Shown here one piece after another: positions 25,372 to 34,910 of a stretch of DNA of 64,000 nucleotides (positions are counted from its first letter, which is position 1; every line of letters starts with the position of its first letter). The position numbers and the translations under genes were made by a program. This DNA is from Flavobacterium cheniae (lineage in GTDB: Bacteria; Bacteroidota; Bacteroidia; Flavobacteriales; Flavobacteriaceae), in assembly GCF_004363695.1 (NCBI RefSeq), contig NZ_SNZC01000005.1:1-64000 (forward strand), given 5' to 3'. The notes beneath the pieces are model-generated. The model was not told the origin of the DNA. It did no database searches and worked only from the letters and a program-made list of their open reading frames with translations.

Positions 25372-26754
25372 ATGAAAAAATTTGGAAGTTTATTTCTCGT
25401 ATCGCTCTTGAGTGGAGCCGTAACATTAGGTGCTTACAAATTCTTTTTAGAGCCAAATAATGCAGGAAAACTAACACTTGCATCACCTAATTATGCCAAA
25501 AATGTAAGTTTAGGCGCCGAAAATATTGATTTTACCGCAGCAGCCGAAAACACGATTCACGCTGTAGTTCACGTAAAAAACGTGAGTGTTTCAAAAGTAC
25601 CAAACAATCCTTTAATGGAGTTTTTCTATGGCTATCAAGGACCAAGAGAACAAACACAAATAGGAACAGGTTCTGGTGTTATCATTACCGAAGATGGTTA
25701 TATTGTAACCAATAATCACGTTATTCAAGATGCTACAGAATTAGAAGTAACGCTAAACAATAATAAATCCTACAAAGCAAAATTAGTCGGAACCGATTCT
25801 AAAATGGATGTCGCGCTTTTAAAAGTAGAAGCCGATGAAAAATTACCTTATGCGGTTTTTGGTGATTCTGATTCAATTAAAGTGGGAGAATGGGTTTTGG
25901 CAGTTGGGAATCCGTATAACTTGAATTCTACTGTTACAGCTGGAATTGTTTCGGCAAAAGCTAGAAATTTATCCAACAATGGAATTCAATCCTTCATTCA
26001 AACAGATGCAGCCGTAAATCCCGGAAACAGTGGTGGTGCATTAGTAAACACTCGTGGAGAATTAATTGGAATTAACACGATGATTTCTTCTCCTACAGGA
26101 AGTTATGCAGGATATTCGTTTGCTGTTCCATCGAATTTAACTCGAAAAATTATTGAAGATTTAATGCAGTTTGGAAATGTTCAACGCGGTGTTTTAGGTG
26201 TTGAAGGTGGCGAATTGAATTCGAATTACGCAAAAGAATTAGGTATCAAAGAAACACAAGGTTTCTATATTAATAAGGTGACTAAAAATTCGGGAGCTGA
26301 AAAAGCTGGATTAACCAAAGGTGATATCATTGTACAATTAGACGATAAAAAAATTAATGGTTTTGCCGAATTATCAGCTTACATTAATACAAAACGACCT
26401 AATGATGTCATTCAAGTAAGTGTTTTACGCGATGGAAAACAAAAAACACTTCCGGTTAAGTTGACTAAAAAAGAAATTTTAAATTACGAATTCAACGGAA
26501 TTGAATTTGAAGATCTTGATGCTGCTGATAAAAAACAATTCAACGTTAAAGAAGGTATCAAAATTAAGAAAGTCAACAATCCTGAATACGCGGAATACAG
26601 TGACATTTTAGACGGCGCTGTAATTTTAAGTATTGACGGAATCAAAGCGAAAGATATGGAAACCGTTTCAAGCTATTTGGCTAAGAAAGAAAATCAAAAA
26701 GCGCGTTATCAAATTATTTCTAAAAACGGTCAAATGTATAGCATCATCATGTAA
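25372..26754 (+). CDS. HtrA/DegP-type serine protease
   Basis: A periplasmic trypsin-like (S1C) protease with PDZ domain(s) that degrades misfolded envelope proteins. The 460-aa protein starts at the ATG at 25372; an in-frame TTG at 25348 would add eight residues ahead of the signal segment. The N-terminal hydrophobic stretch (SLFLVSLLSGAVTLGAYKFF) anchors or exports it. The catalytic triad is His116 (TNNHVI), Asp146 (SKMDVALL) and Ser220 (NPGNSGGAL). A PDZ domain follows (~260-370: QRGVLGVEGG to VQLDDKKING), and a second, degenerate PDZ-like part ends the protein. A strong terminator follows at 26779-26810. Whether it is DegP, DegQ or DegS in function cannot be told. Confidence 0.93.
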   Translation: MKKFGSLFLVSLLSGAVTLGAYKFFLEPNNAGKLTLASPNYAKNVSLGAENIDFTAAAENTIHAVVHVKNVSVSKVPNNPLMEFFYGYQGPREQTQIGTGSGVIITEDGYIVTNNHVIQDATELEVTLNNNKSYKAKLVGTDSKMDVALLKVEADEKLPYAVFGDSDSIKVGEWVLAVGNPYNLNSTVTAGIVSAKARNLSNNGIQSFIQTDAAVNPGNSGGALVNTRGELIGINTMISSPTGSYAGYSFAVPSNLTRKIIEDLMQFGNVQRGVLGVEGGELNSNYAKELGIKETQGFYINKVTKNSGAEKAGLTKGDIIVQLDDKKINGFAELSAYINTKRPNDVIQVSVLRDGKQKTLPVKLTKKEILNYEFNGIEFEDLDAADKKQFNVKEGIKIKKVNNPEYAEYSDILDGAVILSIDGIKAKDMETVSSYLAKKENQKARYQIISKNGQMYSIIM

Positions 26755-26778
26755 AATAATGCTGCCCAACTCATGTTT

Positions 26779-26810
26779 AAAACCAGACAAAAATAATGTC
26801 TGGTTTTTTT
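26779..26810 (+). terminator. Rho-independent terminator after htrA
   Basis: AAAACCAGACA (26779-26789) pairs with TGTCTGGTTTT (26797-26807) around a 7-nt loop, and a T run continues to 26810. It is a perfect 11-bp stem 24 bp after the HtrA stop. Confidence 0.88.
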
Positions 26811-26844
26811 ATTAAAAAAATTTTACGAAAACGATTGAAATCTA

Positions 26845-26852
26845 TACTTTTG
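26845..26852 (+). promoter_or_regulatory. -7 element TACTTTTG upstream of the extended GAPDH gene
   Basis: Exact TAnnTTTG match between the htrA terminator and the GAPDH gene, 25 nt before its ATG, giving the gene its own transcription unit. Confidence 0.6.
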
Positions 26853-26877
26853 CACTACAAACAACACATTTAATTTC

Positions 26878-28326
26878 ATGAGCAATATCTCTTTATACGA
26901 AAAAGAATTAGCTTTTCAGGCAGACAGAAGAAAAGCTGGTGTAGAATTCATTAAAATCATCAGTGATTTATGGTATGATAAATCAATCGAATTGGTTTTA
27001 TTCCGTAATCAATTGATCGATAAAAACGTAAGCGAAATCATCAACTTACACGAGTACGCTGGTGCTTTTGTTGAAAAACCAATCAACGTTTTTGACTCAG
27101 TTGAGATTGCAAGTGCTATTGTAGATTTAGATTTACCACCATCAAGAATTGATATTGGAAAATTAACTTACGAATATCATTTAGAAGACGACAAATACAA
27201 TGATGCAAAAGCATTCGTTATCGACAAATTAAAAAACGCTAAAAACTTCCAAGAAATTAAACCAAAAGATGTCGTGTTATACGGATTTGGTAGAATTGGT
27301 CGTTTATTAGCTCGTGAATTAATGTCGAAAATTGGAAAAGGACAACAATTACGTTTAAGAGCGATTGTAACTAGAGATAAAAATGATGCAGTTTTATTAG
27401 AAAAAAGAGCATCTTTATTACGTTACGATTCTGTTCATGGTGATTTCAATGGTTCGGTTATTGCAGATCCAGAAAACAATGCTTTATTGATTAATGGAAC
27501 AACGGTTCACATCATTACAGCTAACACACCAGAAGAAATTGATTATACAGCTTACGGAATTGAAGATGCTTTAGTTATCGACAACACCGGAGCTTTCACT
27601 ACAGAAGAAGCATTAAAACGTCATTTAACTTCAAAAGGAGCTGATAAAGTTTTATTAACGGCACCAGGAAAAGGAGTTCCAAATATCGTTTACGGAGTAA
27701 ATCATGAAGATTACAACCCAGACGAAGTGAGCATTTTCTCTGCAGCTTCTTGTACAACCAATGCGATAACTCCAGTTTTAAAAGCTGTTGAAGATACTTT
27801 AGGTGTGGTAAAAGGACACTTAGAAACGATTCACGCTTATACGAATGACCAAAACTTAGTAGACAACATGCACAAAAAATACCGTAGAGGTCGTGCTGCT
27901 GCTTTAAACATGGTCATTACCGAAACTGGCGCTGGAAGTGCTGTTGCAAAAGCTTTACCTGCATTAGCCGGAAAATTAACTTCAAACGCGATTCGTGTAC
28001 CTGTTCCAAATGGTTCATTGGTAGTATTGAATTTAGAAGTTGGAAAAGAAACTTCTATTGAAGAAGTAAACAACATTATGAAAAAATACGCTTTAGAAGG
28101 TGATCTTGTAGAGCAAATTAAATACTCTTTAAACAACGAGTTAGTATCTTCGGATATTGTAGGAACTTCTGCTCCTGCTATTTTTGATAGTAACGCAACT
28201 ATTGTTTCTGGAGACGGAAAAAACATTGTAATGTACGTTTGGTACGATAACGAATATGGTTATAGTCACCAAGTAATTCGTTTAGCTAAATACATTGCTA
28301 AAGTAAGAAGATATAGCTACTATTAG
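26878..28326 (+). CDS. Glyceraldehyde-3-phosphate dehydrogenase, N-terminally extended (482 aa)
   Basis: Oxidises glyceraldehyde 3-phosphate, or runs in reverse, with NAD(P). The GAPDH fold starts only near residue 131 (DVVLYGFGRIGRLLAREL), about 130 residues later than in canonical enzymes of ~335 aa. The preceding part is soluble and mostly helical. Catalytic Cys292 is in SAASCTTNAI, and His319 is in ETIHAYTND. At the end of the second strand, where NAD-specific enzymes have N-D, this protein has AIVTRDKND, so cofactor choice may differ. Long GAPDHs of this type occur in Bacteroidetes. A canonical 332-aa GAPDH is encoded at 59460. The gene has its own -7 element (26845-26852) and terminator (28344-28377). 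Confidence 0.93.
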   Translation: MSNISLYEKELAFQADRRKAGVEFIKIISDLWYDKSIELVLFRNQLIDKNVSEIINLHEYAGAFVEKPINVFDSVEIASAIVDLDLPPSRIDIGKLTYEYHLEDDKYNDAKAFVIDKLKNAKNFQEIKPKDVVLYGFGRIGRLLARELMSKIGKGQQLRLRAIVTRDKNDAVLLEKRASLLRYDSVHGDFNGSVIADPENNALLINGTTVHIITANTPEEIDYTAYGIEDALVIDNTGAFTTEEALKRHLTSKGADKVLLTAPGKGVPNIVYGVNHEDYNPDEVSIFSAASCTTNAITPVLKAVEDTLGVVKGHLETIHAYTNDQNLVDNMHKKYRRGRAAALNMVITETGAGSAVAKALPALAGKLTSNAIRVPVPNGSLVVLNLEVGKETSIEEVNNIMKKYALEGDLVEQIKYSLNNELVSSDIVGTSAPAIFDSNATIVSGDGKNIVMYVWYDNEYGYSHQVIRLAKYIAKVRRYSYY

Positions 28327-28343
28327 TAGATAGCAAAAATTTG

Positions 28344-28377
28344 AAAAGCTCTTGGTGAAAACTAAGAGCTTTTTTTT
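28344..28377 (+). terminator. Rho-independent terminator after the extended GAPDH gene
   Basis: AAAAGCTCTT (28344-28353) pairs perfectly with AAGAGCTTTT (28364-28373) around a 10-nt loop, followed by further T residues to 28377, 17 bp after the stop. Confidence 0.88.
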
Positions 28378-28471
28378 GTTTTTATCAAGATTGATTTTTG
28401 GTATATTTGATTGATTATTATTCTCTAAATTTCATTATATTTTAAAATTATAAAATCAACCTTTTGCCAAC

Positions 28472-28936
28472 ATGAAAAAAATTCTAATTATAATTGTATG
28501 TTTATTTCTTATAAACTGTTCAAAAGATAAATCTAAAACTTTTCCTATAATAATTAGTTACTCAATAAATGACTCTAATATTGACATCAAAAACAATTTC
28601 ACTATTTCAGTAATAAAAGAAAAAGACACCTTAATTTTTTACCCAAAAGACCAAATAATTAACTTCGAAAAGCTAAATGAGTTTAATAATTATATAATCA
28701 TTTTTAAGCATAATAAAAGATCGATTGTTTTTGATAATTTTTCAAACAAGATGTTAAATCCTTCTCAAAAAATGGAGTGGAAATTTGGAATTGAAAACCA
28801 ACCTTTTAATGTAGAAAATAAAATTTTATCAACAGAAGAATATAACGATAAAACCATAAAAGAGTTGGAATATATACAATTCAATCCTTTAGAATTTGGC
28901 GATGGAATTGAAAAAATTAACATAATAAGAGAGTAA
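28472..28936 (+). CDS. Hypothetical lipoprotein, 154 aa
   Basis: Not recognised. The N-terminus MKKILIIIVCLFLINCSKDKSK is a lipoprotein signal peptide with lipobox LINC (Cys16) followed by Ser-Lys-Asp. The mature part is Lys-, Asn- and Ile-rich with beta-strand character and no obvious domain. The base composition is even more AT-rich than its neighbours, which often marks lineage-specific genes in these genomes. It stands alone between two terminators. Confidence 0.65.
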   Translation: MKKILIIIVCLFLINCSKDKSKTFPIIISYSINDSNIDIKNNFTISVIKEKDTLIFYPKDQIINFEKLNEFNNYIIIFKHNKRSIVFDNFSNKMLNPSQKMEWKFGIENQPFNVENKILSTEEYNDKTIKELEYIQFNPLEFGDGIEKINIIRE

Positions 28937-28957
28937 TCAAAATAAAAAAATAATTTT

Positions 28958-29009
28958 CTATAAAAACAAAAAGCTCCTATTTTTCAATAGGAGCTTTTTG
29001 TTTTTATAG
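28958..29009. terminator. Bidirectional terminator with a 24-bp perfect stem
   Basis: Positions 28958-28981 and 28986-29009 are perfect reverse complements of 24 bases, separated by only TTTC. The core GCTCCTATT/AATAGGAGC is flanked by A and T tracts on both sides, so it can terminate the lipoprotein gene on plus and trxB on minus. Confidence 0.92.
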
Positions 29010-29017
29010 TATTGTAA

Positions 29018-29965
29018 TTACTCTTTCGAAGCAATATAACGTTCTGCATCTAATGCCGCCATACAACCTGTTCCCGCAGCCGTAATTGCCTGACGATATA
29101 CATGGTCAGCAGCATCACCTGCTACAAATACACCTGCTACATTTGTTTTAGAACTTCCAGGTACATTTACGATGTAACCTGTTTCGTCTAACGTAATGTA
29201 GTCCGCAAAAATATCTGTGTTTGGTTTGTGACCAATGGCTACGAAAAATCCTGTTGCTGGAATTTCAGTAATTTCACCTGTTGCTCTATTTTTTGCTTTA
29301 ACTCCAGTAACTACTTGTCCGTCACCTAAAACTTCTTCTGTTTCAGTATTCATTAAAATTTCGATGTTTTCAGTTTTTTGAACACGTTCAGCCATAATTT
29401 TAGAAGCTCTAAATTTATCACTACGAACTAACATCGTTACTTTTTTACATAATTTAGATAAGTAATGTGCTTCTTCACACGCACTATCTCCTGCTCCTAC
29501 GATTACAACTTCCTGATTTCTATAGAAAAACCCGTCACAAACCGCACAAGCTGAAACACCACCACCTAATTTTAAATAGTATTGTTCCGATTCTAATCCT
29601 AAATATTTAGCAGAAGCTCCAGTAGAAATAATTACCGTTTCTGCATGAATTTCTATGGTATCGTTAATCCAAACTTTATGAATATCTCCAGAGAAATCTA
29701 CTTTTGTAGCCCATCCATCACGAATATCTGAACCAAAACGTTTTGCTTGTTCTTGCAACTGAACCATCATTTCAGGTCCGGTTACGCCTTCAGGATATCC
29801 TGGAAAATTTTCAACTTCATTAGTTGTTGTTAATTGACCACCTGGTTGTTGTCCTTGATATAAAACAGGATTCATATTAGCTCTAGCCGCATAAATAGCT
29901 GCAGTATAACCCGCTGGACCAGAACCTATAATTAAGCATTTTACTTTTTCGATTGTATCTGACAT
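29018..29965 (-). CDS. trxB: Thioredoxin-disulfide reductase
   Basis: A flavoprotein that reduces thioredoxin with NADPH. The 315-aa protein has the N-terminal FAD motif IIGSGPAGYTAAIYAARA, the redox-active CAVCDG (Cys140, Cys143), the NADPH-binding VVIVGAGDSACEEA, and a C-terminal FAD segment GVFVAGDAAD. Size and motif order are those of low-molecular-weight bacterial TrxB. A -7 element TACATTTG at 29988-29995 (minus strand) lies 22 nt before the start. The 3' end runs into the shared bidirectional terminator. Confidence 0.97.
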   Translation of the reverse strand: MSDTIEKVKCLIIGSGPAGYTAAIYAARANMNPVLYQGQQPGGQLTTTNEVENFPGYPEGVTGPEMMVQLQEQAKRFGSDIRDGWATKVDFSGDIHKVWINDTIEIHAETVIISTGASAKYLGLESEQYYLKLGGGVSACAVCDGFFYRNQEVVIVGAGDSACEEAHYLSKLCKKVTMLVRSDKFRASKIMAERVQKTENIEILMNTETEEVLGDGQVVTGVKAKNRATGEITEIPATGFFVAIGHKPNTDIFADYITLDETGYIVNVPGSSKTNVAGVFVAGDAADHVYRQAITAAGTGCMAALDAERYIASKE

Positions 29966-29987
29966 AACTTTATTCTTTTAAGAGTAG

Positions 29988-29995
29988 CAAATGTA
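29988..29995 (-). promoter_or_regulatory. -7 element TACATTTG upstream of trxB
   Basis: Exact TAnnTTTG on the minus strand, 22 nt before the trxB ATG. Confidence 0.55.
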
Positions 29996-30076
29996 AGTTT
30001 TTAATTAAAATTATTTCTTAAAAATAGATTAGAATTCACTATTTCATAATAAACTAAATTTATTTTTAAAAAACGT

Positions 30077-30106
30077 TTTGAAAATAACAATATAGTTCTA
30101 TATTTG
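30077..30106 (+). promoter_or_regulatory. Promoter of tRNA-Pro: TTTG-N18-TATATTTG
   Basis: A -33 TTTG (30077-30080) and a -7 TATATTTG (30099-30106) are separated by 18 bp, and the tRNA begins 12 nt further on. This is the clearest complete Bacteroidetes promoter in the window. Confidence 0.75.
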
Positions 30107-30118
30107 CACTCACAAATT

Positions 30119-30193
30119 CGGGGTGTAGCGTAGCCCGGTTATCGCGCCTGCTTTGGGAGCAGGAGGCCGCAGGTTCGAATCCTGCCACCCCGA
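30119..30193 (+). tRNA. tRNA-Pro (anticodon TGG)
   Basis: The cloverleaf folds well. Acceptor CGGGGTG pairs with CACCCCG. The anticodon stem CCTGC/GCAGG encloses loop TTTGGGA, giving anticodon TGG. The T arm is GCAGG-TTCGAAT-CCTGC. The discriminator is A, and CCA is not encoded in full. It is preceded by a strong promoter and followed by a terminator. Confidence 0.95.
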
Positions 30194-30194
30194 C

Positions 30195-30222
30195 AAAAGA
30201 CCTTCAATTGAGGGTCTTTTTT
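30195..30222 (+). terminator. Rho-independent terminator after tRNA-Pro
   Basis: AAAAGACC pairs with GGTCTTTT around a short loop containing the palindrome TCAATTGA, followed by T residues to 30222, directly behind the tRNA. Confidence 0.85.
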
Positions 30223-30243
30223 CATTTATAAAAATCTGTTTTC

Positions 30244-30280
30244 TATCTGCGATGCAAAGCATCCGTTTTATCCGCGTTCC
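30244..30280. repeat. REP-like element, copy 1 (ATCTGCG-hairpin-ATCCGCGT)
   Basis: ATCTGCG (30245-30251) is followed by hairpin GATGC-AAA-GCATC (30251-30263) and then CCGTTTTATCCGCGT ending at 30277. A second copy with the same end boxes but a different hairpin lies at 56398-56435. The rest of the gap up to udk (30281-30387) shows only the udk -7 element TATTTTTG at 30354-30361. Confidence 0.6.
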
Positions 30281-30387
30281 AAAACCTATATTTTTTTAGC
30301 ATTTATTCCCAAAACTTTCTCATCAAAACAAAAAACACATAGAATATTATTTCTATTTTTGCTAAAACAATCAATTTAAGAATCTTT

Positions 30388-30996
30388 ATGCTAATTATTG
30401 GAATTGCCGGCGGTACCGGAAGTGGAAAAACAACAGTTGTACATCAGATTATGAATGAGTTACCTGCTACTGAGGTAGGTATTATTTCTCAAGATTCTTA
30501 CTACAAAGAAACGCATCATCTGAGTTATGAAGAGCGTACCAAAATTAATTTCGACCATCCAAGAGCGATTGATTTTGAATTATTAGTAGCACATCTTAAA
30601 GATTTGAAAGCTGGAAAAACTATTGAACAGCCAGTTTATTCTTTCGTTACTCACGATAGAACTGACGATAAAATCATCACACATCCAAGAAAAGTAATGA
30701 TTGTAGAAGGCATCTTAATCCTAACCAATCCAGAATTAAGAGATATGTTTGACATTAAAGTATACGTTCATGCCGATTCTGACGAAAGATTAATTCGTCG
30801 TTTAAAACGTGATATTGCAGAACGTGGTCGTGACATGGAAGAAGTTTTAAACCGTTATCAAAATACGTTAAAACCAATGCATGAACAGTTTATCGAACCA
30901 ACAAAAGCGTTTGCTGACATCATTATTCCAAATGACAAATACAACACAGTTGCTATTGATGTAGTGCGTGCTGTAATTAATCAAAGATTAGTATAA
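30388..30996 (+). CDS. udk: Uridine kinase
   Basis: Phosphorylates uridine and cytidine in pyrimidine salvage. The 202-aa protein has the P-loop GIAGGTGSGKTTVV at the N-terminus, QDSYYKE, NFDHPRAIDFELL, VEGILIL and RRLKRDIAERGRDMEEVLNRY, all standard uridine-kinase motifs, at normal length. It heads a run with the DivIC-like gene (stop and start overlap as TAATG) and mutAB. A -7 element TATTTTTG at 30354-30361 probably drives the run. Confidence 0.96.
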   Translation: MLIIGIAGGTGSGKTTVVHQIMNELPATEVGIISQDSYYKETHHLSYEERTKINFDHPRAIDFELLVAHLKDLKAGKTIEQPVYSFVTHDRTDDKIITHPRKVMIVEGILILTNPELRDMFDIKVYVHADSDERLIRRLKRDIAERGRDMEEVLNRYQNTLKPMHEQFIEPTKAFADIIIPNDKYNTVAIDVVRAVINQRLV

Positions 30997-31349
30997 TGAA
31001 AAAAATAAAGAATTTAATTGCCAATTATCCGTTCCTAAGGTTTTTAGTGAACCGTTATATTTTGGTATTACTTTTCTTTATTGTTTGGATGTTATTTTTC
31101 GACAATTATTCCTATTTAGAACATCGCGTTTTAGATAAAGAAATTGAAGAAATTGAAGATAACATTCAATATTACAAAACCGAAATCAAAAAAGACAGCG
31201 CCAATATAAAACACCTTAAAAATGATGATCGTGTTGAAAAATACGCTCGCGAAAAATATTACATGAAACGCGAAAACGAAGATATTTACATCATCGAATT
31301 TGAAGGCGAAAAGAAAGCTGAAACTGAAAAAACAACTAGTAACAATTAA
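30996..31349 (+). CDS. FtsB/DivIC-type septum formation initiator
   Basis: A 117-aa bitopic division protein. It has a short cytoplasmic N-terminus (MKKIKNLIANYPFLRFLVNR), one membrane helix (YILVLLFFIVWMLFFDNY), then a periplasmic coiled coil (LDKEIEEIEDNIQYYKTEIKKD) and the family's KNDDRVEKYAREKYYMKRENEDIYII. FtsB/DivIC partners with FtsL and FtsQ in the divisome. Its start overlaps the udk stop by one base, so translation is probably coupled. The Lys/Glu-rich tail has no clear structure. Confidence 0.9.
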   Translation: MKKIKNLIANYPFLRFLVNRYILVLLFFIVWMLFFDNYSYLEHRVLDKEIEEIEDNIQYYKTEIKKDSANIKHLKNDDRVEKYAREKYYMKRENEDIYIIEFEGEKKAETEKTTSNN

Positions 31350-31360
31350 ACATATAATTC

Positions 31361-32725
31361 GTGGCTAACAACAATTTATTTTCCGATTTTGAAGCCGTTT
31401 CTTCTAAACAATGGAAGCAACAAATTCAATACGAACTAAAAGGTGCCGATTACAACGAAACATTAGTTTGGGAAAGTCCAGAAGGAATAAAAGTAAAACC
31501 GTTTTATCACAATGATGAAACAGCAATAAATCTTGATGCCATTGTTCCAACAAAACCTTTTGCAATTGTTCAAAATATTTTTGTTCATGATGTTCAAAAA
31601 TCAAACGCTCGTGCGCTAGAAACGTTACAAAGAGGAGCTGAAAGTGTTCGCTTTACATTAGAAAACGATACGGTTTCAATTGAAGAATTAATGCAAAATC
31701 TTCCGCTGGAGAATGTGAATTATTATTTCAACTTACCTTTTCTTTCTGTTGAATTTTCGAATAATATCAATGATTTCAAGGCAAAAAACAATGCTAACAT
31801 CTTTATCCAAAACGATCCAATCGGTCAATTAGCAAAAGATGGAAATTGGTTTGAAAACCTTGAAAAAGATTTCGAAAAGCTAAATACAATTACTCCTAAA
31901 TTAACTGTTCCATTTTTAACTATTTCAAGTGGAATTTATCAAAATGCAGGAGCGAATATAGTACAACAATTAGTTTACACTTTAGCGCAAGCAAACGAAT
32001 ATTTCAATAGAATTCCAAACATCAACCAACCGATTACGATTGAAGTTGCGGTTGGAACGAATTACTTTTTTGAAATTGCGAAACTAAGAGCATTACGTCT
32101 TTTATTCAATACATTAGCATCAGAATACAATCATAATTTTGATTGCCATATCATCGCAACACCAACCAAACGCAACAAAACCTTATACGATTACAACGTA
32201 AACATGTTGCGAACGACTACTGAATGTATGTCGGCCATTTTAGGTGGAGCCGATGCAGTTGCGAATTTAGCTTACGATGCGATTTATCACAAAGACAACG
32301 AGTTTGGCGATAGAATTTCAAGAAACCAATTGTTAGTTTTAAAACACGAAAGTTATTTTGACAAAGTGAATAATCCTGCTGATGGTGCTTATTACATTGA
32401 AACATTAACAGAACAATTAGCAGAAAGAGCATTAGAATTATTCAAAGATATCGAGAAAAATGGTGGATTGATTTCGCAATTAATCGATGGAACAATTCAG
32501 AGAAAAATCAACGAAAGCGCACAAAAAGAACAAGAACTTTTCGATTCAGGGAAAGAAGTTTTATTGGGAACCAATAAGTATCCAAACAAAAACGACCAAA
32601 TGAAAAACGATTTGGAATTGTATCCTTTCGTAAAACAAAACGCCAGAAAAACGTTAATCACACCGATTATCGAAAAACGTTTGGCTGAAAAATTAGAACA
32701 AGAACGATTATCTCAAGAGCAATAA
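31361..32725 (+). CDS. mutA: Methylmalonyl-CoA mutase small (beta) subunit
   Basis: The non-catalytic subunit of B12-dependent methylmalonyl-CoA mutase. The 454-aa protein has the truncated mutase-barrel layout: [42 protein letters not shown], then the shared regions [20 protein letters not shown] and [24 protein letters not shown]. It lacks the B12-binding C-terminal domain found in MutB. The start is GTG at 31361 ([11 protein letters not shown]), 11 bp after the DivIC-like stop, and mutB begins 2 bp after its stop. Confidence 0.95.
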   Translation: MANNNLFSDFEAVSSKQWKQQIQYELKGADYNETLVWESPEGIKVKPFYHNDETAINLDAIVPTKPFAIVQNIFVHDVQKSNARALETLQRGAESVRFTLENDTVSIEELMQNLPLENVNYYFNLPFLSVEFSNNINDFKAKNNANIFIQNDPIGQLAKDGNWFENLEKDFEKLNTITPKLTVPFLTISSGIYQNAGANIVQQLVYTLAQANEYFNRIPNINQPITIEVAVGTNYFFEIAKLRALRLLFNTLASEYNHNFDCHIIATPTKRNKTLYDYNVNMLRTTTECMSAILGGADAVANLAYDAIYHKDNEFGDRISRNQLLVLKHESYFDKVNNPADGAYYIETLTEQLAERALELFKDIEKNGGLISQLIDGTIQRKINESAQKEQELFDSGKEVLLGTNKYPNKNDQMKNDLELYPFVKQNARKTLITPIIEKRLAEKLEQERLSQEQ

Positions 32726-32727
32726 TC

Positions 32728-34854
32728 ATGAGAAAAGATATACAACATTTAGAATTAGGCAAAAGTGAAAAGGCAAAAGTAAAAAGTACAAGTGCTGATA
32801 ATTTTGCCACCGCTGAAGGAATCGAATTAAAACCAACTTATACTAAAGAAGATATTTCCGATTTAGAACACCTTGGTTTTGGCGCTGGTTTTGCACCAAA
32901 TTTACGCGGACCTTATTCAACCATGTACGTTCGCAGACCTTGGACGATTCGTCAATATGCGGGATTTTCAACTGCGGAAGAAAGTAATGCTTTTTACAGA
33001 AGAAACTTAGCGGCTGGACAAAAAGGTTTATCCGTTGCCTTCGATTTAGCAACACACAGAGGTTACGATTCAGACCACGAACGAGTAGTCGGCGACGTTG
33101 GAAAAGCTGGTGTTGCGATTGACTCGGTGGAAGACATGAAAGTGCTTTTCGATCAAATTCCGTTAGGTGAAATGTCGGTTTCGATGACGATGAATGGTGC
33201 GGTTTTACCTATCATGGCATTTTATATAGTGGCAGCGGAAGAACAAGGCGTTACTCCTAACCTATTATCGGGAACGATTCAGAATGATATTTTGAAGGAA
33301 TTCATGGTGCGAAATACTTATATTTATCCACCAACACCTTCGATGAAAATTATTGCGGATATTTTTGAATATACGAGTAAAAACATGCCTAAATTCAACT
33401 CGATTTCAATTTCGGGTTACCACATGCAAGAAGCGGGAGCTACTGCTGATATTGAATTAGCATATACTTTAGCAGATGGTTTGGAATACATTCGCACTGG
33501 TTTAGCGGCTGGAATGGATATTGATACGTTCGCTCCTCGCCTTTCGTTTTTCTGGGCGATTGGAATGAATCATTTTATGGAAATTGCAAAAATGCGTGCC
33601 GGTCGTATGCTTTGGGCAAAACTATTGAAACAATTCAATCCAAAAGACGAAAAATCATTAGCTTTAAGAACGCATTGCCAAACTTCGGGTTGGAGTTTAA
33701 CGGAGCAAGATCCTTTTAATAATGTGGCTCGAACTGCTATTGAAGCAGCCGCAGCAGCCTTTGGAGGAACTCAATCGTTACACACGAATGCTTTAGACGA
33801 AGCTATTGCTTTACCAACTGATTTCTCAGCTCGAATTGCTCGTAATACCCAAATCTTTTTACAAGAAGAAACCAAAATCTGCAAAACGGTGGATCCTTGG
33901 GCAGGAAGTTATTATGTAGAAAGTTTAACGGCTGAAATTGCTGAAAAAGCTTGGGCTTTAATTGAAGAAGTAGAAGAACTTGGCGGAATGACAAAAGCCA
34001 TTGAAGCTGGAATTCCTAAACTAAGAATTGAAGAAGCTGCAGCGCGCAAACAAGCGCGTATCGACAGCAGTCAAGATATTATTGTTGGGGTGAACAAATA
34101 CCGTTTGGAAAAAGAAGATCCGTTGCATATTTTGGATGTGGATAACCAAATGGTGCGCAAACAACAAATTGAACGTTTAGAGCAAATTAAAGCTACTCGC
34201 GATAACGCTAAAGTTGCCGAATGTTTAGCAAAATTAACCGAAAGCGCTAAAAATGGTGGTGAAAATTTACTATCTTTAGCAGTAGAAGCAGCAAGAAACA
34301 GAGCTACATTAGGCGAAATTAGTGATGCTTTAGAAGTAGTTTTCGGAAGATATAAAGCACAAATTAGAAGTTTTAGCGGCGTGTATAGTAAAGAAATTAA
34401 AAACGACGAAAGTTTTGAAAAAGCAAAACAATTAGCTGATGCTTTCGCGAAGAAAGAAGGTCGTCGTCCTCGTATTATGATTGCGAAAATGGGACAAGAT
34501 GGTCACGATCGTGGTGCGAAAGTAGTAGCAACAGGTTATGCCGATGTAGGTTTTGACGTAGACATTGGTCCGTTATTCCAAACGCCACAAGAAGCTGCCA
34601 AACAAGCGGTTGAAAACGACGTACACATTTTAGGCGTTTCTTCGTTAGCAGCGGGACACAAAACCTTGGTACCACAAGTTATTGAAGAACTAAAAAAATA
34701 CGGAAGAGAAGATATTATGGTAATTGTGGGTGGAGTTATCCCAGCACAAGACTACCAATTCTTATTCGACGCCGGAGCAGTAGCGGTTTTTGGTCCTGGA
34801 ACTAAAATTAGCGATGCCGCGATTACAATATTGGAAGTTTTATTGGAGGAGTAA
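32728..34854 (+). CDS. mutB: Methylmalonyl-CoA mutase large (alpha) subunit
   Basis: The catalytic subunit that interconverts methylmalonyl-CoA and succinyl-CoA with adenosylcobalamin. The 708-aa protein has the TIM-barrel domain ([72 protein letters not shown]). The C-terminal B12-binding domain carries the cobalt-ligating His in [11 protein letters not shown] and continues [15 protein letters not shown] and VGGVIP. Length is normal. The pair mutAB supports propionate and odd-chain or branched-chain degradation. A terminator follows 26 bp after the stop. Confidence 0.98.
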   Translation: MRKDIQHLELGKSEKAKVKSTSADNFATAEGIELKPTYTKEDISDLEHLGFGAGFAPNLRGPYSTMYVRRPWTIRQYAGFSTAEESNAFYRRNLAAGQKGLSVAFDLATHRGYDSDHERVVGDVGKAGVAIDSVEDMKVLFDQIPLGEMSVSMTMNGAVLPIMAFYIVAAEEQGVTPNLLSGTIQNDILKEFMVRNTYIYPPTPSMKIIADIFEYTSKNMPKFNSISISGYHMQEAGATADIELAYTLADGLEYIRTGLAAGMDIDTFAPRLSFFWAIGMNHFMEIAKMRAGRMLWAKLLKQFNPKDEKSLALRTHCQTSGWSLTEQDPFNNVARTAIEAAAAAFGGTQSLHTNALDEAIALPTDFSARIARNTQIFLQEETKICKTVDPWAGSYYVESLTAEIAEKAWALIEEVEELGGMTKAIEAGIPKLRIEEAAARKQARIDSSQDIIVGVNKYRLEKEDPLHILDVDNQMVRKQQIERLEQIKATRDNAKVAECLAKLTESAKNGGENLLSLAVEAARNRATLGEISDALEVVFGRYKAQIRSFSGVYSKEIKNDESFEKAKQLADAFAKKEGRRPRIMIAKMGQDGHDRGAKVVATGYADVGFDVDIGPLFQTPQEAAKQAVENDVHILGVSSLAAGHKTLVPQVIEELKKYGREDIMVIVGGVIPAQDYQFLFDAGAVAVFGPGTKISDAAITILEVLLEE

Positions 34855-34880
34855 ACCTCATCTAATCAATGTACATCAAC

Positions 34881-34910
34881 AAAAAACCAGCCTAAAAGCT
34901 GGTTTTTTTT
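34881..34910 (+). terminator. Terminator after mutB
   Basis: AAAAAACCAGC (34881-34891) pairs perfectly with GCTGGTTTTTT (34898-34908) around a 6-nt loop, and the T run continues to 34910. It is A-rich upstream, so it may also serve the convergent TPR gene. Confidence 0.88.
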
